Position numbers and translations under genes: made by a program
Shown here: in pieces, positions 56,377-64,000 of the stretch
Position numbering within the stretch: position 1 is the stretch's first letter
Layout: each line of letters begins with the position of its first letter
Notes under the pieces: model-generated
What the model was told of the DNA's origin: nothing
What the model saw: only the letters and a program-made list of their open reading frames with translations
Databases searched by the model: none
Assembly: GCA_029961685.1 (NCBI GenBank)
Contig: JARWKL010000004.1
Span: 22,325,610-22,389,609, forward strand
From: Aristolochia californica
Taxonomy: Eukaryota; Streptophyta; Magnoliopsida; Piperales; Aristolochiaceae
Direction: 5' to 3'
DNA length: 64,000 bases

Positions 56377-57844
56377 CCAGGAAAAAAACTTTTCTAGCTG
56401 AAAATTCTTACCAGGAAACTATTGTGGTAAAATAATTTTTGCTGAAACAAATTACTTTCTACAACTATAAGGCCTTGTTAGTGCATTTTTTCAAGAACGT
56501 TGGAAAAAAATATTTAGTCAAAATACGACCCTGGGACCATTACTGCCGCATGTTTCCAAGAAACATTTTTTCGTTTTGAAAATTCTAACCATGGAAATTT
56601 TGTGAGAAAGATATTTTTGATGAAACAAATTAGTTTCTAAAACTATATGGCCTTGTTAGTACATTTTGTTGGAAACATTGTAAATTTATTTCTAGTAAAA
56701 ATGTGTCTTTAGGGATCAGTAGTATATCATGTTTCTTGGAAACACTTTTCAAGTTAAAAATTCTTACATGAAAAATTTTGTTGGAACAAATTACTTTCTA
56801 CAACTATATGACCTTGCTAGTGCATTTTTTCAGGAAACGTTGTCAAAGTATTTATAGTAAAAATACGTTTCTATGAACCATTAGTGCCTAATGTTTCTTG
56901 GAAAATACTTTTCAAGCAGAAAATTCTTACTTGGAAAACTTTGCTAAAACAAATTACTTTCGTTTTTTTTTATGAATTGTTTTTTGAGGAAACATTGGAA
57001 AAGTATTTATAGTAGAAATATGTCTCCAAGGACACCATTAGTGCCTCATGTTTTCTGGAAACAGTTTTCTACCTAAAAATTCTTACCAAAAATCTTTTTT
57101 GGAATAGCAATTTTTGCCGAAAAAATTGTTTTCTACAAATATAAGGTCTTGTTAATGTATTTTTTTTAAGAAACGTTGGAAAAATATTTCTACTAAAAAT
57201 ACAAATTCAATGACCGTCCATGCCTCATATTTCCATGAAACACTTTTCAAGCTGAAAATTCTTACGAGGAAAATTTTGTAACAAGGCATTTTTTTGCTGA
57301 AAAAAATCATATTTTACTACTATAGACCCTTGTTAATGCCTCTTTTCAGGAAAACTAAAAAATTATTTCTAGTAAAAATACATTTCAGGGGACCATTAAT
57401 ACCTCATGTTTCTATGGATCACTTTTATTGTTGAACATTTCTACATAGAAAGTTTTGGTGAAAGGAAATCTTTTCTGAAACAAATAACTTTTTACATTAT
57501 TAAGGCCTTGGTAATACCTTTTTTCGGAAACTTTGAAAATATATTTATAGTAAAAATACGTCTCCAGGGTCCATTAGTGCCTCATGTTTCCTTGAAACAC
57601 TATTCCTGTTGAAAATTCTTACTAGGAAAATTTTGATGTAAAGCATTTTTTTATGAAAAAAAGTTACTTTTAACAACTACAAGGCCTTATTAGTACATTT
57701 TTTTCAAGAAATATTGGAAAATTATTTCTAATAAAATTACATCTCTAGTGACTATTAATGCTTCATATTTCCTAGAAACACATTTCTTACTAAAAATTCT
57801 TTCTAGGAAAATTTTGAGGTAAGGCAATTTTTGCGAAAACAAAT
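56377..57844 (+). repeat. Satellite of about 180 bp, segment 5
   Basis: About eight monomers, ending inside a monomer at the P2 insertion point. Confidence 0.93.
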
Positions 57845-58298
57845 TGTTATAATGTGTGACTCACCATGGGCACACAAGCAGGTGGGACCCACCACGAGCT
57901 CGAGAGATGTCAACAAGAGTCTTCATACAAATTGGCTCGAGCTAAGAGATAAGGAACATGTGCTGAAATAGAATATAAGATTAGAAGTGGGACCCACAAA
58001 GATACCACGTGCTGGTACCTCTATCTTCATGAGCTGGAAGATCATATGAGATTCACAAGATAAGACCAAGAGCTGGCTCTCTAACTTGATTCACGTGCTT
58101 AAATAAGGAGTTAGTCTTTTTAATAAATAATGTAATCTTATAATAATAGGCTTATCTTAGAGAGTTCTAGTTGGAATGTAATTAGGAGTCCTAAGGTTAG
58201 TTGTACATGGACTCTATCACCTCCTCAACTATAATTAGGGGTGATTGTAACTCGGAAATATCAAGCAAGTTTCTTTTTTTTCTCCTCTCTCGTGTGAA

Positions 58299-58334
<36 letters not shown>

Positions 58335-58445
58335 CTCCCTTATTTTCCTTCTCTTCTCTCTCTACCCGAGAGCTTTTCTCTTTTTCCATTTTTATTTCTC
58401 TCTCCCCTTGCTCGAGGTATTATTCATGGGGTCCTAAATTCAACA
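57845..58445 (+). repeat. P2 5' LTR
   Basis: 601 bp, TGTTATAATGTGTGAC to AAATTCAACA. A CT repeat (58302-58330) lies in the transcribed part, followed by a segment reading CTCTACCCGAGAGCTTTT, which is also in the P1 LTRs. Confidence 0.92.
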
Positions 58446-58457
58446 TGGTATCAGCTA
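58446..58457 (+). other. Primer-binding site of P2
   Basis: TGGTATCAGCTA adjoins the LTR; the last bases deviate from the tRNA-iMet consensus. Confidence 0.8.
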
Positions 58458-59096
58458 CAAATTTAGGATCCTCATTATGCTCTATGAAGATATGATTAAA
58501 AGCTGCTCATAGAAGGCTCCTTATGAAGCAAGATTGAAGCTCATGAGATAAATATTTATTTTTTATATTATTAATTTTATGCCAATATTTTTCAGTATTA
58601 ATAAGTGATTTAGAGATGTCCTTATGCATGTTTTCATCTTATGAAATTATGAGAAAATATGCATCTTGGATTATCTTCGACTAGAAGAGATTATCAGTTT
58701 GCATAATACTTTGACCGAGACCAGTTCATATTGGATTTTTTTAATAAATCTATGGGAACAAGATTCCTAGATAAAAAGGATTATGTTGAGCATTTTATGA
58801 GTAATTATCCATTCAAATTAATTAATTAGCATTTTTCTAAGCGTCGCCATTAATGAAGTTGGTTATAGCCTTCCACTTGGTCATATTTTGATTACTTGAT
58901 TGGAAAACTATTGTACTTGATTTTACTACTATGGCTGAAGATAATATGAGTCACAAGAATGACCTCATAGTCACCACTGTACCCTTATGGGGGTATCAAA
59001 TTTTATGAACTGGTCCAAATCTGTTCGTCGGTTTCTTATCACCAAAAGGACCTACTTGGTCATCTCACCAACAGTGGATCACATATTGATGAATAT

Positions 59097-59539
59097 TGTT
59101 GAACTTATTGAAAAGAGAAATACTTCATTGACTTCATTAACTTGTTGTAATTAGAATACATGAAATTCTATTTATAATAGAGGACAGTGGTAGAGTCCAA
59201 TTAAAATAAAACTACCCTTGTCCCAATTACACCCAAACTCTAACACTTAAAGATAAGTCCAAGCATAATTAAATAACTCGATAAAGATCAAAGACAAACC
59301 TAACTCAAACTAAAAATCTTCTAGGACGTGACCATTAGATAAAGATACTTTCTTGAGTCCTTCTTGATCTTTCAACAGATGTGATAAGCATGCCAGCTCA
59401 TGGTAATCATTATGGGTCCGACTTCTTATGGGCTTGGGCCCATCTTGTGAACCTTTTTTGGTCGTTTGGCCCATCTTATAATACTCTTAGATATGTGGGT
59501 CTTCCTTGGTCATGTGAGCTTGAGCCCTATCTTCCAACA
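59097..59539 (-). repeat. B2 3' LTR
   Basis: 443 bp. On the reverse strand it follows the tract ATCTTGAGGGAG (59540-59551). Confidence 0.93.
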
Positions 59540-59718
59540 CTCCCTCAAGATGGGGGTGAGAGAACATCAAGAACTCCTAGCTTCCAACAAAATGATGTAT
59601 AGGATCATTTTGTATAAAATGGCTATCCTCCAATCTTCCAACACTCCCTCATGCTAGTGCTCTCTTCCTTGAGACCCAACTAGCCAATTCAGGGGGGTAT
59701 AACATAGATGCAATAATA

Positions 59719-59950
59719 AGTTCCTCCATCATGGACTTCCTACCACAAATAATTTTGATATTGTCACGGGGATGAAGTTCCTCCATCATGGACTTCCAAC
59801 CACAAATAATTTTGATTTTTTGACTAGGATGAAGTTCCTCCGTAATAGACTCCCAACCACAAACAATTTTGATATTTTTGATGGGGATGAAGTTCATTCG
59901 TCATGGAACCTTAACCAAAAATAATTTTGATCTTTTTGACGGGGATGAAA
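59719..59950 (-). repeat. 58-bp minisatellite in B2
   Basis: Four units with starts at 59719, 59776, 59833 and 59891 (spacing 57, 57 and 58). This is the same unit as in B1 (6097-6375), one copy fewer. Confidence 0.93.
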
Positions 59951-61300
59951 TAAATGATAATATGAGGTCACCTCTTCTTCAATAATAATGTCCCCAAAGA
60001 GACATAATAGCTACAACTGAATATAACACGACCATCTTGCAATACATATAACATGAGCCAAAATAATAAACCTTGTAGAAGGACCCATGAAATAATCATA
60101 ATCCGATATAAATATTTTTTCTTAGATGCAAAAGCTTCATCTTTTGTGCTCCCCTTTTTTTGAATATTTTGGTCACATAAACTCATCCACAACATAAGGA
60201 ATAAAATACCTATTTCTTGTACTTCTTGTACTTCTCCCCATCAAGCTGGGAGGTAATGGCAGTGATCCCAACTTGAACCAAATATCATAGATGTAGCAAT
60301 AAGCCCAAAAAATAGAGATGTATAAATAAGCCCTCAAACCAGGGAGACGTGAGATATCTTCTTAATAAATCAAATTAAAAAGTGACGCAAAAAAATGGGC
60401 ATAAATTTGGATTTTTCTATACAACGGAATACCGGCATAGCCTTTGATTCTTCCAATGAGAATGTTTATTTAAATATAGATCAGATTGACATGAAATTTT
60501 CTTATTATGAAAATATAATTAAATATCTTTAATCCAAGTATAACTTCTCTTCATAAAATATAATTATCAGAAAATAAATAATTTGATAGATTTCGGTCTC
60601 TATCATCTTACCGAACTAAGTATTGTTTCTCCTTTTTTTACAGAATAAGCATTGACTCTTCCAAGATCAATATCTCCTTAAAACAAACACATGGCGAGAA
60701 TTGGTTGAATAGTTAAGAAAATAGACTTACGTATCTTTCTTTTGATATATAATTCTCCAATAAAGTCTCTTTCTTGATATAAAAAAATACCTTAGAAATT
60801 GAAGCTTTCTGCTACTGCTTGAACCTCTTTTGCAATCAAACCTTTGCTGCTTCAAATATCAATTAATCTTTGTAGATAACTCAGATAAAAAAATTGGTTG
60901 AATAGTTAAAATAATAGACTTAAATATATTTTTTTATATATATTTATCCAAATCTAGTTCTTGATAGCATAAAATACCACGGAAGCAGAAGCTTGCTGTT
61001 GTTGCTCAAACCTTTTTTCAATCTGATCTTCGGTCACTCAAATATTGATATCTCTCTGTAAATAACTCTGATTTGAAAGAGTAGTTTTATTTCAAAAGAA
61101 GACTCAAATATCTTTTCGCCAATATATATTTTGCATATGTAAATCTCAGTAAAGAGGTGGAAAATGCAAAAAAAATTTTGGGTGTAGGGACTGAAAAAAA
61201 TATAACTATGAACCTAGACTTACGGTTTAGGGTTTAGAGAAAAGGATCACATTACCTCAGTGGGTTGACAACGTCAACTCACAGAACCAGCTCTGAACCA

Positions 61301-61743
61301 TGTTGAATTTATGAAAAAGAGAAATACTTCATTGACTTCATTAACTTGTTGTAATCAGAGTACATAAACCTCTATTTATAATAGAGAAAGGTAGTAGAGT
61401 CCAAGTACAATAGAACTACCCTTGTCCCAATTACACCCAAACTCTAACACTTAAAGATAAGTCCTAGCATAATTAAATAACTCAATATAGATGAAAGACA
61501 AACCTAACTTAAACTAAAACTCTTCTAGGACGTGACCATTAGAGAAAGATACTTTCTTGAGTCCCTCTTGATCTTCCAACTGATGTGATAAGGATGCCAG
61601 CTCATGGTAATCATTGAGGGTCCTACTTCTTATGGGCTTGGGCCCATCTTACGGGCCTTCTTTGGTCATTTGGCCCATATTATAATACTCTTAGATATGT
61701 GGGCCTTCCTTGGTCGTGTGGGCTTGAGCCTTGTCTTCCAACA
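61301..61743 (-). repeat. B2 5' LTR
   Basis: 443 bp, adjoining a primer site that reads TGGTTCAGAGC on the reverse strand (61290-61300), one base short of and different from consensus. Confidence 0.93.
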
Positions 61744-62636
61744 AAGATATTATATTCTATACCAAATGGTTAAAGAAGGATACATTGGTTATTAGTTGGC
61801 ATATCAACAGTATGGAAGAACATATCTCCAATAATGTCATTCACCTACAGACGGATAAAAAAATTTGGGATACATGCACCAAGTTGTATTCAAGTGCCGA
61901 CAACTTACAAAGGCCATAATATATTTTATAACAGATGCTTACCACCAAACAAGGGGACACTATACATGAATATTTGGCTCGATTTAGAGGATTTCTTTAA
62001 GAATAGAAACTTGCCCAGCCAATCTCTATCCAAGATAAATAGAAGAGGCCTTGATAACTTCCATATGCCTTGCTAACATTAAACCGCATCTTGAAGTTGT
62101 TAAGACTCACCTTAGCTCTTCCGCAGTTCCTTTTGATGATGTATGTGCTACATTTTTCCGTATTCCAGATGCTTCTCCCTCTACTACTGAAATACCATCC
62201 GCTATGTACTCTGGACATAGGGGAACACCATTTGACCAAGGCCAAGGCCAAGGCAGAGGTAAATTTTATAGAGGTGGAAGATGTAGAGGTAGACGGACGA
62301 GTTTTGACCAAATAGATGGGAAGGAATGCACCCATTGTAAGGGATATGACCACACTAGAGAAACATGCTTTCACCTGAAGGAATGCTCTATATGTGGTAG
62401 ATTGGGCCACTCTCATGAAAGATGTTATAAAGCTAATGAGAATAAGGTTAACCAAGAATTAGTGAGTGATACAAAAGTAGAGCAGTCTACCACAACAACT
62501 GCCTAGAATACACTTACTTATGAAGACTATGAACTGTTCTAGAAAATTAAAACCATGATGGGGTCCATCCCAAGTACTTCTTCACCAACCGCTACCACCA
62601 CCGCTTCAGGTATGTTTTTTTGCCTCCTCTTCATCC

Positions 62637-62945
62637 TTGATAATTGACTCAGAAGCCTCCAAGAATCTTATAGGTAACAAACATCTACTATACTCCCTTT
62701 CTCCATGTCTTTCACATAAGTTTGTTACCATTGCTGAAGGTTCACAAAATAAAGTTCAAAGGAACGGATCCATTTCTGTTACACCATCACTTTCTCTCAC
62801 TGATATCCTTTTCGTTCCTACTTTCCCTTTGAATCTTTTATTAGTTAGTCGGCTCACCAAACATTTTAATTGCTCTATCACTTTCTCACCCGCTTCATGT
62901 GTGTTTTAGGATCTTACAATGAAGCAGGTGATTGGTGGAGGCTGT
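62637..62945 (+). pseudogene. P2 protease
   Basis: It opens with IIDSEASKNLIGNKHLL, where the catalytic DSGA motif has become DSEA. LSHKFVTIAEGSQNKV and LTDILFVPTFPLNLLLVSRL follow as in P1. A stop at 62909 ends the frame, and sequence resembling TMKQVIGGGCEQ continues in another frame. Confidence 0.87.
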
Positions 62946-62959
62946 GAACAAGTGGGGCT

Positions 62960-63836
62960 CTACTAACTTGATGTGCCACAAATAAATACTGCATCCACCC
63001 GTGACACTGAGACCAGGTTATGGAAAAACCGGTTGGGACATCCGTCCGCCCAATCTCTTCATCATATTTTTCCTAAAGCGTGGTCTGACCTTCATTGTGA
63101 AGCATGTCAAATGAGTAAACATCAAAGGTCTACATACTCACCTTGTCCAAAAATTAAAAGTGTCTCTCCTTTTCGTTAATTCATACTGATGTATGGGGAC
63201 CCTTGATTGTCTCCAACATTTCTCAAGTGAAATATTTTATTACATTCATTGATGACTTCACTCATACCACTTTGTTATTTTTGTTTAAAGAACATTCTGA
63301 AATACCATTGATATTTTAATCTTTTGATGCAATGGTACTCACTCAGTTTGGGCAGAAAATTAAAGTCCTTCGGTCAGATAATGCCAAAGAAGACACATCC
63401 AAAGATCTTGACTCGTTTTATCAAGAAAATGGCCTACACCCCTCAACAAAATGGTGTAGCCGAACGGAAGAGCCATCATATTCTTGAGGTAGCTCGCAGT
63501 TTACTATATGTTATGCAAGTTCCATACTTTTATTGGCCTCATGCAGTTCTTACCGCATGTTTTCTTATAAACCGGTTACCCTCTTCCATTCTTGGTAAAA
63601 AATCTCCTTACTCTCTATTATTACCTGATGATGATCCTTTTTCACTGCCCTTGAGAGTCTTCGGCTGTCAATGTTTTGTCCATATTTTCTCTGATAAACA
63701 TAGTAAAATTGATGTCAAATTTGTGAAGTGTATCTTCTTAGGATACTCTCACACACAAAAGTGTTATATTTGCTATAATCCCTCTCTTCAGCGTTTACTT
63801 GTGTCTAGGGATGTCATTTTTTTTTAAGAATCTCTA
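62960..63836 (+). pseudogene. P2 integrase
   Basis: The zinc domain reads TETRLWKNRLGHPSAQSLHH and HCEACQMSKHQRSTY. The core keeps HTDVWGPL (63182) and RSDNAKE (aspartate codon 63377-63379), but the glutamate of QQNGVAE (63462-63464) lies only 28 codons on, where about 35 are normal. Compared with P1, roughly 22 bp are deleted after QENG, which also shifts the frame. The C-terminal frame to 63827 (YFYWPHAVLTACFLINRLPS, FGCQCFVHIF, FLGYSHT) is otherwise complete. Confidence 0.9.
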
Positions 63837-64000
63837 TATTATTCTGATAATGCTTCTCCAGGTTTATCTTCAGTACCAGGTTCTCCTCGATTGGTTGTGC
63901 CCCATGTTGCAGAAACTACTTAGCCCCCAGAAACACTGGCTGACACCACACCTGCTGAGTTGTTAGATCCTACCGAGGTAAGTCCATTTTCTTCGATTAA

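Larger units (their letters stand above)
59097..61743 (-). mobile_element. Family B complete element B2, nested in P2 gag
   Basis: 2647 bp with two 443-bp LTRs, in reverse orientation. Flanks AATAT (59092-59096) and AAGAT (61744-61748) match at four of five, and gag sequence is continuous across the site. Reverse-strand order from the 5' LTR: degraded primer site, hairpin, telo-box (61240-61224), internal repeats of about 190 bp, purine module (60250-60230), 58-bp array, twin polypurine/LTR-start, 3' LTR. It is non-coding like B1. Confidence 0.93.
58931..62510 (+). pseudogene. P2 gag, split by family B2
   Basis: ATG at 58931 opens MAEDNMSHKNDLIVTTVPLW; a frameshift follows within 70 bp. The frame stops at the B2 insertion (59097-61743). 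After B2 it resumes with KDTLVISWHINSMEEHISNN and IWDTCTKLYSSADN (61770-61915), matching P1 gag on both sides of the break. The Gly/Arg-rich GQGRGKFYRGGRCRGRR stretch and two knuckles, CTHCKGYDHTRETC and CSICGRLGHSHERC (62325-62430), are intact. Confidence 0.9.
57845..64000 (+). mobile_element. Ty1/copia retrotransposon P2, 5' part
   Basis: It inserted into the satellite. It has a 5' LTR, primer site, gag interrupted by family B2, protease and integrase; RT, RNase H and 3' LTR lie beyond the window. It is the same family as P1, in the opposite orientation. Frameshifts and stops occur in every gene. Segments 58446-58930 and 63837-64000 are leader and the integrase-RT linker, without separate genes. 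Confidence 0.93.

Noticed and set aside
39725..57844. Many ORFs of 60-120 codons in the satellite (for example 49713-50078 and 50695-51021)
   Set aside because: They repeat with the monomer, have low-complexity Phe/Lys/Leu-rich products and no conserved frame between monomers. They follow from the satellite sequence and are not genes.

Overview
This is repeat-dominated plant nuclear DNA. The evidence is AT-rich sequence, nested Ty1/copia and Ty3/gypsy (chromovirus) LTR retrotransposons primed by initiator-Met tRNA, a tandem satellite with a monomer of about 180 bp, and exons with GT-AG introns from two plant gene families. A dicot is likely; no species can be named. The satellite and the nesting suggest pericentromeric or other heterochromatic sequence. 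No bacterial-style operons, tRNA or rRNA genes, or CRISPR arrays were seen.

Layout. 1-870: reverse-strand remnant of a copia element (gag plus LTR piece). 1480-7934: a non-coding, tandemly arranged LTR element (family A), interrupted by a complete non-coding LTR element (family B, 4294-7189, target duplication GGTCT). 7935-13454: decayed reverse-strand gypsy chromovirus (G1). 13455-13740: copia RNase H scrap. 14163-15188: three correctly phased 3' exons of a host PHD-finger/SPOC-like (AIPP2-type) gene. 16640-24410: nearly complete reverse-strand copia element (P1, target duplication ACTTA), carrying a small nested LTR element (R, 19926-21829, target duplication GATGT) with a GC-rich 277-codon ORF. 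25186-31229: forward-strand gypsy chromovirus (G2). 33133-33289: first coding exon of a DExH8-type helicase on the reverse strand. 33765-35210: very AT-rich satellite of about 170 bp. 35636-39400: family D fragment holding family C (36490-38992), which itself holds a family B solo LTR. 39092-39722: a palindrome with arms of about 300 bp. 39725-57844: the satellite of about 180 bp (roughly 10 kb, about 60 monomers), broken up by copia, family B and solo-LTR insertions. 57845 to the window end: forward-strand copia element P2, a relative of P1, with a second full-length family B element (59097-61743) nested in its gag.

How the parts relate. Families A-D encode nothing recognisable, but they share internal modules: a degenerate repeat of about 190 bp, a CTTGAGGGGGAGAAGTAGAAG-type purine module, telo-boxes and a hairpin just after the primer-binding site. 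Family B and copia P share the same 14-nt polypurine tract and the same LTR end (AAATTCAACA). The simplest reading is a modular group of non-autonomous elements mobilised by copia P proteins, many of them landing in the satellite. Every polyprotein gene in the window is broken, so none is likely to be active from these copies. The host-gene pieces are the only sequences likely to have cellular function.
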